Part shown: positions 22,278 to 34,000 of the stretch, piece by piece | Layout: each line of letters begins with the position of its first letter | Numbering within the stretch: position 1 is the stretch's first letter | From: a virus | IMG/VR virus record: IMGVR_UViG_3300032050_000075 | Coordinates: 1 to 64,000 of that record | DNA: 64,000 nucleotides | Direction: 5' to 3' (one strand) | Program-made: the position numbers and the translations under genes | Notes under the pieces: generated by a model | Databases searched by the model: none | What the model saw: the letters and a program-made list of their open reading frames with translations, nothing else | Told to the model about the DNA's origin: nothing

Positions 22278-25200
22278 TTATCTCCAATTTGATGATTTAA
22301 CCCAGTTAGTTGTTGCTTGTGCAGGATCTAATGATTTACCTGTAACGCCAAATGATCTAAAGAAATAACTTATTGCTTTACTTCCTTCTTCTCCTTCTTG
22401 CATCCATGAGTATGGTCCTTCTCTCTGATCCCAATATGCTTTAGTGTCATCTATTCCGAATAGAGCATTACCTGCCACAAGACCTAATGCACCACCCATC
22501 TTCTTATAGTTATCTAAAGTATTTTTCATTGCTATGGCATCTAACTTGAGAATCTCTAGATAGTTATCTGCACCTAGTCCAGGCAAAGGTAGCCATTGAA
22601 CCGTTTCATTTTTAAGTTGCATTGTCATAAGAAGTGCATGGTTAGTTAACCATCCTCCTAATTTAAAATCAGCTTCATTCTCACTTACCCCAAAGAAGGG
22701 CAATGGTCCTGATCTATTTCTAAGTTTCTCAAATTTATCTTCATCATCTTCATCAAATCCGAAGATCATTGAGATAGCCATGCTAAATAGAATAAGATAT
22801 GCTACATCGGCAGTTGTCTTGTATAATGCAGCCTTCTCTGATGGTGATAAGAAACTAAAGTATTCTCCTCTGCTTTGTATTCCTCTGAAGAGTGCTCTCA
22901 TTGCTTCAACATGGAATCCCATTACAGTATCTCCAACAGCAGCATCATATCTGTATTTAGGATTACGTATACTACCTCTAAACTGATATCTGTTCAAGAA
23001 CATTCTAATAAACCAGCGCTTAAAGGCTATTATAAATCTGAAGGCCATAAACTTATCGGCCTCAGCATAATCAAACTTAGCAAAAGAACCGTTCAGGTTA
23101 TTGTTTACACCCTGTACCTTATTCTTAAATGCTTTAAACTTAACTCCATTAATCCCCCATTCAGGGTCTACACCTTCTTTTAATCTTATTTGATTGTCTA
23201 CTGTTTCCCATGCATCGATATATGCAATTCTTTTAGTAACTCCATTAATTGTTTGGGTTACATTTTTCTCGTGATGCATCATTGCACCGAATATAGACAA
23301 TGATGAATTTAATTCTGTCCATTTACGGAAGCTAGTCATCCAAGTTAGTCCACCAAGTGCATCTTTAGTTAACGATCTTGAACCATGGTCTGCAAACTTT
23401 TCCTCAAATCTACCCTGATATGCATCAAATATTTCAACAAGCTGTTCGTCATGTGACTTAGGTCCAAACTTATTTACGTTAAGACTTATCTCCCACATTG
23501 TTTTATTTGACCATGCTACTCCTTTAGCATAGTTGGTCATGTTGTAGTATTGACCTCCAGCTGCTTCTTGAATACTCTGGATTCTAGCAGAAAAAGAGTT
23601 CTTAAGTGCACTAGGTACGTCCATAGCAAAGTATCCAAAAGCGGATAACTTCATAATGTTATCTACGGCTTTGTTAATCCAGTGATTGTCCTTATCCTTA
23701 CCTAGAACACCTTTACGTACTACTCCTTCAAATTCTCTTTCTATAAAGTTATCTATTGCTGTTTCTCTTATTGATTTCCCTTTACTCTTACCTAGTGTTG
23801 TTTTTTCTCCAACAAGACTCCAGGGACTATTGTTTTTCTGTGTTCTTTTATTAATGTTTTTAAATTCATTAATAGCATCTTCGGAACCTCTCATTACCAT
23901 CTGTAGTGCCCTAGCCATTGGATTCATCTCAACAAGCTTTCTCTGCTTTTCAGATGCAATCATAAATTTTAACATACCATAAGTTAAATCTAATGACACA
24001 TCATCAGCTTCTAGAGCAGATAGTCCAGTGATTGGAATTCCGGCATTCTCATCATTGTATACTTCGCCATCCATCATCATCATCTGATCTTTGAAGTTGT
24101 ATCCTTCGTCAGCATCATCAGCTGCAGGTTTCCACAGTGATCTAATTCTTCTCCACCACCTAGATATTGGATTTTCTAATTTACCTTCAGCAGTAAAGTA
24201 TTCCATTCTAGACTCATAACCTTCCTTTCTATATCTAGGTATATCAAAACCTAATTTAGAATTATTGGGACTGTTTTCCTGGAAGGTAAAATGCCATTTA
24301 GTTAAGGCAATAATAGCATTATACAAGTTCTTATCCGTGTTGCGGATATTAAAGAACTTTTCATTTACATATTTCTTATCGTCAATGTCTAATCTAGGTA
24401 ACCAGTTACCTTTATTATCTATGTTGGCCTTGGTGATATCTCCCTGTTCAATTGCCTCAAGTACAGATACAGGCTTCGTAACAAACTTCTGCCTTACAGT
24501 TCTCTCATAGTAAAGGTGATTAGGCATACCTACAATTGCCTCGTCCTGACCTAATGAGTTAGTAAAGCTAAATATTTCATAGTACTGTATGTTCTTGGGT
24601 CTTACTACACTCCAAGCTTTTACACGTTCTATCTTTCTAGTCTTTACCCCAAATTTATCGGTAACTGTTTTGATAATATGATTTTTATCAAACCATTCTT
24701 TAAATTCAGGATTAGTACTAACTATAGTATTATAGAAGTCCATGTTCAACACTCTATCTGCAGTATCCATTGTAAGATCTTTCATGTCAAAGTTTGACTC
24801 TAAAAGATTCATATCAACAAGGCTCAGATAGTTATTGAACATATCCATGTAATAATCTGTTGGATATGATTGCTGTAATTCTCCTAGCTCTGAGTATAGC
24901 TGGTACAGTTTAGTTTTATCTTCTTTAGACAAACCAAACTGTGATTTCTTATCTAGTAATACTTTTACCTCATCTCTTTCTTCTTGAGTAACTGGCTCCC
25001 CCTCAGATAATTTTTCATAGTAATTACTAAGGGTAACATGTTCCAATTCTGTTAGACCAGTAAGCTTGGGTAAATTTTCTTTTGCAAGATTAATTAACTC
25101 CTGTGTTTCCTTTATGGCCTCGATGTTACGTAGGTCCATGGCTGTAGCTTCAGGCTGGTTATCCTCATCTCTATAGGGATTCATCAGCTGCAAAAGCTTT

Positions 25201-28010
25201 TCATAATGCTTGCTTATATCATAATCAGCCTGTAAGTTTTTGGGAAGTTTACTAGTTATCTTTTTAATTTCATCTGTAATTCTTTTTTGTTCAGCATAAA
25301 AGCTATCCTTAATTACAGTTCTAGTATTCTTTTCAATCCACTTATTTCTAAGTTTCATAAATGGTACACCCCATTTCTCGTAGCCTTGGTCAATAAGTGA
25401 CTGCTCATATAGAGCAAGAGAATTAGTAAATAGTTCTGGAATTAGAGTATTATCATACAAGTCCTTAGAACTATTTCTAAACTCTCGTAATCTTTCTGCA
25501 ATTTTAACTCCTTCCTCATCTTTTAATTGACCTGAAGAAGTATAGTTAGAATGCAGCTGTCTGTATTCTCTCCAAAGATTTGCTAATTCATCCCTAGTAT
25601 CAAAGTTCTCATTTGTTGTCGAGATACCAATTGATGTGGTAAGATTTTGAATTCTTGACAATAACTCGTTTCTAGCAGCTTCTGCTTTTGCACCGATAAT
25701 ATCCCCAGGACCTTGATTAAAGATATTAAATCTCTTATAGTACTCCTCCGTATATGGCGTATGAAAATACTTTTGTTCGTAGTCTCTTTTTTCTTTCTTA
25801 AGTCTTAGAACCTCATCATTGTTTCCTGATGCATATGCCACCTCAGTTGCTGCTCTAATTTCAGATTCCAGTCTAGCAATGTCAGATCTATAGTCTTTCC
25901 AAGGATTAATAATAGTATTTACATCTTTAGTAACGTATTTACCATCCTTATCTATGCCACCTTTCTTATCTCTAAAGGTTGCTCTTCTTCCAAATGCAGC
26001 AGGATTAGATTGGTTATAACCAGCAGCCTCAAGTATAGGTTTAACCTCATTAAGGAATGTATTACCTTTTCTTTGGGATGAGGTAAATACTTCAGTAAGA
26101 TTATTCTTTACCCATCCAGCAAATCCAAATACAATTGGATCTTGGTTATATACAAAAGCTTCCATAAAGGAATTAAGGGCATGACCATCACCAAGTCTAC
26201 CGGTCATTAAGTAATCAATCTTCTCATCGGTAAGATATGCACCGTCTCTATAGCTTTTCATTTTTAGAATCTCATAGTTGTGAGATTCAATAGAAGACAT
26301 TGGTAGTCCTTTATCTTTCTTATTTTTAAGATCAAGGAATTCAGAAAGTTCTGGTCCTTCAAGACCCCAATAGTCTTTTTGTTTCTGGGCTATAATACTT
26401 GCAGGAGCATTTCTTCTACGGAGATCCTCCATAATCTGGTCATACTTATCATCAATAGCAGTTTTCATCGGTGCTATCTGAGACTTGAGAACCTGAGATA
26501 CACCTTCAGTATATACTTTGTTTGCTGTCTTCTGTGCGTTGGATATCTTTCTTCTGATACCTCCGACTAAGGATATAATAGGATTATCAGGTTTAATTGC
26601 TCCTGCCTGTAGTTCATTGTTAATGGTAGTCTCCATACCATTTAAGAACTCATCCCATGAATTCATAATGTTGTTAAAGTAAAATACCTTAGCTACATTA
26701 TCTTGGGAATTCATATCCTTCACAAGATTGATGAGTTCAGTATGCACTCTATCAGTCATTACATTCAGACGCAATAAACTATCAAGAAATGCTTTAGTGT
26801 GTTGCTTAGCAAATTCAGCATCCTGTTGAAGTCTTGTCATTTCATTTACCAAGTATACATTCTTACTTTGGTAAGGTGCTAAGCTTTCGTAAATCTCCCT
26901 AAGGTCAGACCTCTGGTACAAATCTTTAAGGATTTGTTCCATTGCCTTATAATCCTTATTATTTTTTATAAGCTGGATATGACCAGAGATCATACTAAAT
27001 AACTCATCAGTTGAGTTTTGCAAAGTATTCTGTGATACTTTTTCCATTGACTCAATCAAGTTATCATACTCGGTCATGTAAGCAGCTATGTCTTCACGAG
27101 TAATAGATTTTGTATCTATATCAAACTCTTCCATCATCAGCATATCTGCAAGCTCCCCAATAGTAGTATTAGGATTAAGTTTTTCAACTTTTACTTTTCC
27201 GAATACTCTACGTAGAAGTTGCTTGATTGCATACAACAGATTGGAAATGAACTTGTTAAATGCAGAATCAGATGTATCTGTTGCTGCCTGAGTTAAAGCC
27301 ATAACCAATACTTCCTCCATTATGATTGGATCATTTGGTGCAGCAGAAGGATAAGCTTTCTTTGAACGGTCAAGTAATTCTTGACCCTTCGATGTAGCCA
27401 TTACCTGTTTATAGAGGCTATTAAATAGTTCAGGATTGGCTGTTGCAATTGCTCTTACTAAAGGATGAGCAAATTCATGGAAGACAGACTTCTCTGTTGC
27501 TAGTTCTGGTAAGATATAAATGGTATCTCCGAAATAAAATGCAGGTTGTCCAGACCAAACATTCACATCTTTAGTAATCTCTTGTGCTTCAGCAGCAGTA
27601 ACAAACTGATAGGGTACGCCTAAATTACTACTTAGTTTTTCTGCAATAGCATTTATAATGGCACGACCTTTAAGATTTGACTGAGATTCAGTGTCAATCT
27701 GCAGACCTTCTCTTATAACCTTATACCAAGGGAATGCATTCTCTATATCAACAAAATAATCCTTAGAACCTACCGGAGCTTCTGTCACGGTTTGCCTATC
27801 AGGAGAGTTAATGAAGATATTATAATCATCCATTATTTTATTGAACTCATCACTAGTCGGCATAGTAGGTTCTTCCCCTGGCTTAAGGCTAGAGTTATGA
27901 ATCATATATGCTCTCAATGCCTGACTTACAGCAGATCTTTCAGGTATACCTACGGATATAGCATGTTCTACTAATGGTTCAAATTCTGATGGTATCGGAC
28001 AAGAGTTCAT
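22278..28010 (-). CDS. Giant virion protein with zincin-like motif, 1910 aa
   Basis: The protein has a HExxH motif at residues 178-182 (HEFAHP), preceded by a strand with YILPELATEKSVF, consistent with a zincin-like metallopeptidase region. Long helical, charged regions fill residues about 300-1100. One hydrophobic stretch near 1731-1750 (YLILFSMAISMIFGF) may span a membrane, and it is followed by an acidic FDEDDEDKFEK. It starts on the stop of the RNA polymerase gene (TAATG), so the two products are probably made in fixed ratio. In crAss-like phages such giant proteins are packaged cargo. Cleavage of itself or of the polymerase is possible. Confidence 0.8.
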   Translation of the reverse strand: MNSCPIPSEFEPLVEHAISVGIPERSAVSQALRAYMIHNSSLKPGEEPTMPTSDEFNKIMDDYNIFINSPDRQTVTEAPVGSKDYFVDIENAFPWYKVIREGLQIDTESQSNLKGRAIINAIAEKLSSNLGVPYQFVTAAEAQEITKDVNVWSGQPAFYFGDTIYILPELATEKSVFHEFAHPLVRAIATANPELFNSLYKQVMATSKGQELLDRSKKAYPSAAPNDPIIMEEVLVMALTQAATDTSDSAFNKFISNLLYAIKQLLRRVFGKVKVEKLNPNTTIGELADMLMMEEFDIDTKSITREDIAAYMTEYDNLIESMEKVSQNTLQNSTDELFSMISGHIQLIKNNKDYKAMEQILKDLYQRSDLREIYESLAPYQSKNVYLVNEMTRLQQDAEFAKQHTKAFLDSLLRLNVMTDRVHTELINLVKDMNSQDNVAKVFYFNNIMNSWDEFLNGMETTINNELQAGAIKPDNPIISLVGGIRRKISNAQKTANKVYTEGVSQVLKSQIAPMKTAIDDKYDQIMEDLRRRNAPASIIAQKQKDYWGLEGPELSEFLDLKNKKDKGLPMSSIESHNYEILKMKSYRDGAYLTDEKIDYLMTGRLGDGHALNSFMEAFVYNQDPIVFGFAGWVKNNLTEVFTSSQRKGNTFLNEVKPILEAAGYNQSNPAAFGRRATFRDKKGGIDKDGKYVTKDVNTIINPWKDYRSDIARLESEIRAATEVAYASGNNDEVLRLKKEKRDYEQKYFHTPYTEEYYKRFNIFNQGPGDIIGAKAEAARNELLSRIQNLTTSIGISTTNENFDTRDELANLWREYRQLHSNYTSSGQLKDEEGVKIAERLREFRNSSKDLYDNTLIPELFTNSLALYEQSLIDQGYEKWGVPFMKLRNKWIEKNTRTVIKDSFYAEQKRITDEIKKITSKLPKNLQADYDISKHYEKLLQLMNPYRDEDNQPEATAMDLRNIEAIKETQELINLAKENLPKLTGLTELEHVTLSNYYEKLSEGEPVTQEERDEVKVLLDKKSQFGLSKEDKTKLYQLYSELGELQQSYPTDYYMDMFNNYLSLVDMNLLESNFDMKDLTMDTADRVLNMDFYNTIVSTNPEFKEWFDKNHIIKTVTDKFGVKTRKIERVKAWSVVRPKNIQYYEIFSFTNSLGQDEAIVGMPNHLYYERTVRQKFVTKPVSVLEAIEQGDITKANIDNKGNWLPRLDIDDKKYVNEKFFNIRNTDKNLYNAIIALTKWHFTFQENSPNNSKLGFDIPRYRKEGYESRMEYFTAEGKLENPISRWWRRIRSLWKPAADDADEGYNFKDQMMMMDGEVYNDENAGIPITGLSALEADDVSLDLTYGMLKFMIASEKQRKLVEMNPMARALQMVMRGSEDAINEFKNINKRTQKNNSPWSLVGEKTTLGKSKGKSIRETAIDNFIEREFEGVVRKGVLGKDKDNHWINKAVDNIMKLSAFGYFAMDVPSALKNSFSARIQSIQEAAGGQYYNMTNYAKGVAWSNKTMWEISLNVNKFGPKSHDEQLVEIFDAYQGRFEEKFADHGSRSLTKDALGGLTWMTSFRKWTELNSSLSIFGAMMHHEKNVTQTINGVTKRIAYIDAWETVDNQIRLKEGVDPEWGINGVKFKAFKNKVQGVNNNLNGSFAKFDYAEADKFMAFRFIIAFKRWFIRMFLNRYQFRGSIRNPKYRYDAAVGDTVMGFHVEAMRALFRGIQSRGEYFSFLSPSEKAALYKTTADVAYLILFSMAISMIFGFDEDDEDKFEKLRNRSGPLPFFGVSENEADFKLGGWLTNHALLMTMQLKNETVQWLPLPGLGADNYLEILKLDAIAMKNTLDNYKKMGGALGLVAGNALFGIDDTKAYWDQREGPYSWMQEGEEGSKAISYFFRSFGVTGKSLDPAQATTNWVKSSNWR

Positions 28011-31000
28011 TACGCTAATTTACAAGATTTTTTAAGGTCAAATATTTCTTCATCTGTTACAGGCTGCCTAGACTGTACAATTCTTCTACCCTGAAGTGTC
28101 TTTAAGTAATTAGGATTTAGGTATCCGAATTTCTCAAATAACTGCTGCGAAAGATAGTTAAAAGTTTCTGGAGCTGATGGTTCAAAATCTGGTTTTTCTT
28201 TAAGCGGTAAGTACTCATTATATCCAGCCATATATTGACCATAACCGTTAGCATCAAATAATAATTCATAACCCTCAGCTTGCTTGCTTTTTAACTCATT
28301 GATCATTGCATCAATCATTTCCTTGTTTTGCTCTAGGGTATCGTCAGTAAACATTAGTTTTTTGTCTTGTTTACCAGCACGAGTAGTAGGCATTGAACCT
28401 TTTTTAGTTATAATACCGTAGGCATATTCTCCCATTGCTCTATAAGCTGAGTTGTTGCCCTGTGCATTTTTAGTTCTTCCGTCTATCTCATTAAATACAA
28501 CAAGTTGTTTATCAGTGCTTTGTGCAAGAACACTAGCAAACTCCTTCATTATAGCTTCCGTGAGATTTTTATCTCCAGTTGAAAACTGTGTACTATTAGT
28601 TAAGTTATCTTTTACTAGTGTAAATTTATCTAATTCAATACTCATCTTTCCACTAGGAGCATCAAGATCAATATACTCTTTTGTGTATCGTCGATATGTG
28701 GTTATTTCATCAATAGATTTAGCAAAGGCTTTTACTTTTACCTTCAGAGCCTTATTACCTTCTTCAGAATACTGTGCTTCAAATAAACTATCGTATAAAT
28801 CTAATGGGCTAGCATCAGGATTAGCTAAGAACTGCTCATATGGTTCCTTAACTAGATTAAGATAACTTTCGTTTGATACAAATGGAATCAGACTAAATGT
28901 GCTTGCAGTATCAATACCGGACTGAAGTAATGCAAAGTGTGTCATTTTCTGAAACAAATTGCTTAGTAGGGCATTTTCAAAAGAATCTTTTACCTTTCTT
29001 ACTGTAGCATCTGAAAGCTCTTGTAGATTGTCATACAGTCTTTCTATATCTTTTCCTTTTGGTCTTCCCCCAATTCTAAGGTTAGATATTTCTGTATTTC
29101 CGTATCTAGTATTAACAATCTCCAAGTCACTAAGGAACTGGTACTTTTCAAACAGTTCTGGATTAGTATCTTTCAGAGCCATGATTTGCTTAGCATATGC
29201 TCTCTTGCCAAAGAACATATGCCCATGGTAATTCAAACCATCTAATGTTCTATCTCTAAGAACCATCTCATATGCTTTGAAATCTGCATTTGCATCCCCA
29301 GTAAATTCTTTTTTATACTCAAAGAATTCTTTGGTCTTAGATATGTTTTCAAAACTATTAGTAGCTATTGATCTATTGATCTCTCTTTGGTATGTGTACT
29401 TATAATATAATCCCTCTGCAACATCTTTATCGTATAGAGATAAAACTGTTGGATCTATAGGTGCAATTGCATATCCCCAGGCTTGTCCTGATTTATATTT
29501 TTCAGAATTAAATATCTCTTTAATTTTTGCCCTATCTACATAAAGTACACCGTCCTTTACAAAAGCACCATTATTAAGTGATTTTACTTCTTGAATATCA
29601 TAAGTAAGATCTACGCCATTATATGTTTTTGCATTTGGGTCAAACTTATAGTAGTTCTGCTGAAAGATAAACGAAATAAGATCTGATCTATATTTATTGA
29701 TTACATCCTCATCATCTGCCATACCTATTCTTTTCTTGAGTGTTGACAGCTTTTGTCTAAAATTCTTATCCCGTGCCAATAAAGCAGAAGATATATGATT
29801 ATTTAATTTGTCACCATCTCTTAGCGGGAATATATCTTTGAAAACATCAACAATAAAATCTTGAATTTTAAACGCACCCTTAGGAGAGTTATTGATTATC
29901 ATGTCAATAGACTCCTGTGATATGCCATTTGCCAGGTCATTTAATTCACTGAGTTTTGTTCTTGCTTCAAACAGTGTAGAGGTTTTACTAGTATCAAAGT
30001 TTAACTTCTGTGTAAGATTAGTAACCCCATTTGCCATCTCTTCTATTTCTAGATAATGTGCAAACACTGCTCTATCTACATCTGTATACTCTTTACTTTT
30101 AATATTATCCTCAAGTGCTTTTTCTGAGAAAAGATTTTTGTCCGCACTTTTAGCAATTCCTTCAATTGTTGGCCATAGCATCCATTTCTTTACCGTACCA
30201 TCTTTTTCGTAATCTTTTTTAACTAGACCAAACCCAAACTCCTCATCAAATAAAATCTGATCTCTTGCCGTAATTCTATAGTATGTGCCTGGATCTTTGA
30301 TACCAAGCGGTTCATTGAATTTACTACGAAGCATTTTCTGTTTTCTAATGTATTCTCTAATTATGGGCTGTGACATAAACAGTGCAACCTGTTTAGCAGG
30401 TACACCAGCCTGAATCATAAATACAATTTTAGAAATAGCCTCTTTATCAGCCTGCAAATCAAAGATCCAATCATCCTTAGCAACGTCTACAGAACCATTA
30501 ATCATTTGACTAATTAAGTCTGAAATTTTATCAATACCATCAGCAGAGTATAAACTAGACAATGAGATATTACCATCTATAGTATTGTGTGGTAATTCTA
30601 GGGTTTGTCTACCATATACATTTCCTGATTCAGTACTTGTTACAACTCTTTCAGGAAGTAAGACAAGACCTGTTCTATTAAATATTGTACTGAAGGTATT
30701 ATTAACTGCAATAATTCCTAGAATCATCTTACCAATATTGTTGGATTGATGCTTCTCCAGGTTAACCTCTGATTCAAAAATATCTGTTGCAGATCTCTTT
30801 TGTTTTTTACCTTTTAGTTTTTCAGCAATCTGTTCTGCAATATCCTTTAGAGTGATTGTTGTATTAGGAGTTACAAGAGAAAGGAAGTTATCTTCTTTCT
30901 CCAAAATTTCTTTTGTAATAAATAAGATATCATTTTCAACCCCATTGATTGTATCTCCTGTTTCAATCTGTGCTACACCATCCTCGTCAACTTTAATATT

Positions 31001-34000
31001 TGGGAATAGCGTAAACATCTTATCAATGTCAAAGTCACCACCAGTCTTACCTACAATTTCTGCGGGGAGTATAATGATATTACCAGATGATTCGGGTAAG
31101 AATTCGGCAATCTCCATAAACTCCATTGAGTTTAATCCCTGAGTCGGAATCCTTACTGCAACAGATGTAATAAGGTTTCTATTATTATTTACCCATTCCT
31201 CATCCTTAAGGCGCATATTTAATGCATCTAATGGGGATATATCTTGTTCTCTAGCCAAGGTTCTTACATCCTCTAGTCTAAGGAGTTCTTTAAACTTACC
31301 CTGCATTGCAATTTTTATTTGCATTGCCTGTGTTTTTCCATCCTTTAGGTCATAGAATCTCAATCCTCTTTGGCCATATTTTTTTGCTTCTTCTTTAGAC
31401 GGCTTACGGAAATTAGCTTTTTCAAATCCAGTACCTGCAACTTGTACAAGACTTTCACCATTTACTTTTTGGTTTATTAAGTTCTTTTGTACAACAGCAA
31501 CAAGACCTCTCTCAATGCTATCTGCCATTAGAGAAAGATCTAAGCTATTCTTGAATTTATTCTTTTGCTCATCAAAATCTACAAATTCAATACTATGTTC
31601 GGCCATTTCTCTTCTAGTAAGTTCCCTTCTAATGAACTTAACTAGATCTATTGGATTGGTTCCAATTTCTTTTTGTAGCTTTTGTTTTTTAAGTTCTACT
31701 AACTTTTTTAGTCTAGACTCATATAAGTCAAGTAATCTGTAGTTATTTGAACCTCGCTTATTAGTCTCTTCTTTCCACTGCTTAATTCTTTCAAACTTAT
31801 CCTTAAGTTCTGGTTTCCAGTCAGTTGGAACACCATTCTCCATAAGACCTTCCTCAATCAATGTTCTCAGCTGAGTTGGGAATGTTACATATCCTTTGTA
31901 TGCATCATTTACTTCAAGTTGATCTTTAAAGTAATCAAGGAATATATTGTTTTTAGTAAAGGTGTAGGCAGGATTAGCAAATGCTACAGACTGATCTTTC
32001 TCATTAGTATTATCATTATAGAACTTATCTACAGCACCATTATCAGTAATTGTATTGATCTTAGACCCGGATTGGAACATTGCGTAGTCTACACCTTGTT
32101 CCAACATTCTTTGCTGTAGTATCTCCATATGAGTATCTACAGTAATGTTAGGAATCAAAGGCATCAAAGAATACTTATGGAATCCATAAACAGGAAGACC
32201 ATCTGTTGCAAGTGGTCCCCAGTATTGCATCTTTTTAACAGGGAAAAACTGAAGTAATTCTCTTACATCTACCTGTTCATTATTTATCACCTTAGAATAA
32301 AGCTGTTCCTGATAATGTGACCATTTATTAAGTGATAACAGTAAAGATCTATATGCATCGAAGTTGATCCATCCTTGGCCATCACCTTCTTTCATAGAAG
32401 CATAGGCATCATTAAAAATATCCTCAGTCTTTTTTAATGCCTGATTTATTGTATCCTCAGATAAGTTCAGGTCTCTTAGTCTTGCCTCTTCTTTTTCTTT
32501 GGCATACTTAAGATAATCATCTAGATATAATGATCTGGTTGCTGTATCCTGCATTACTGCAGCAGACATAATTTTGCCAAATGACTTAGGTGTAATACCT
32601 AATTTACCGGCTAAAGAATCCTCCCTAAGTTTTTGATTGATGTACTCAATCATATATTTATCTGTACGAGGAATGTCTCCTGTAGCAGAGAAACCAGCAT
32701 TTCTTTTAAAGAATTCGTCTTTACTATGATCATATAATGCAGGGTCACCATAGAACAAAAGAGTAGACTCATATTTATGTAGCCAGTCATTTGCTGTATA
32801 AGCAATAGCTATTGAATCTACAATCTCCTTCTTTCTGTCTCTAGATAGGGTTGTAAGGGTTTCTGATTTCTCATATCCCTTTTTCTTAGTACGAAGCATT
32901 CTCTTAACAAGCTCATCTACAAGCTGATCATTCTGAAAGAAGTTTACTTCATTTAATTTTTCAGTAATTATATTGCTTCTGCTAAATATATACTCCGTAA
33001 TTTCTTTTTCAACTGTATTTTTAAGGTCTCGGTTAATTGGGTCATTCAGGTATCTGTAAAAATTTTCGGCAGTTCTAATACTATTTTCTTTAGCACCTCT
33101 AAATGCTTTTAATTTATTCTTAGTAGTATCAGATAAAATTTTATCAAAGATTGCAAACTGAGTACCTGTCTTGTAATAATTAGATTTACCTACGGTAACT
33201 GTTCCTGCAGAATCTCCATCTTCTAGTTTTTGAATACGTTCATATTCACTTGCCAAATATTGTACAAGTTGGTTTACGTATTTCTGTACACCTGTAGACA
33301 TATTTTCTCCAACCGCATCAGAAAAAGAAGCAATATCAATTAAATGAACATTACCTTCTTCATCTACAACTTTATATAAGTATGTAGTAGACTTATCTGC
33401 GTGACGTGTTGCTTCATTGACGCCATATAGCATCATCATAAGCATGTCTTCTAGCCTCTTAGTAACAGCATCTGCACTAGATGATGCTACTCCAGAATTC
33501 TCAACAATACTTTTTACGTTTACTAACTCCCGGCTTACTCCTGACATATTCATCAGTTCTATTCTAGCCGTAGTCATCTTATTGTTTACAATACCAGTTT
33601 TCTTTTTCCCGTTCTTATCAAACAGTCTTCTGAAGAAAGCTGATGTCTTTACAAACGGATTACGTCTGCGGGACAAATGATTCATACTTAAATCATCTGC
33701 ATTGGTCACACCATCCTGAGTAAGTTCAGTTTCAGTATTAGCAGCATTTAACTTAGAGATTGTCTGAGAAGCTGAACTTCTTAATGATCTTTCGTACTGG
33801 TTCTGGTTCTCCGCATTAGATACAGTAGTGTCAGAAAAGTCGTCAGACCATTTCAATTGAAACTTCTGAAGATTATTAAAAGTAGCTGTACTTCCTCCAA
33901 GTTTTATCTGCGTACTTATTGCTCTTCTTTTTTCAGAATCAGAAGCACCTGGATCCAGACTTATTTTTACTTTAAAGTCTTTTAGAATTTCAGATGGTTT

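Noticed and set aside
28452-28865. A 137-codon plus-strand frame opposite the RNA polymerase gene
   Set aside because: Antisense shadow of a well-supported gene with no recognisable protein features.
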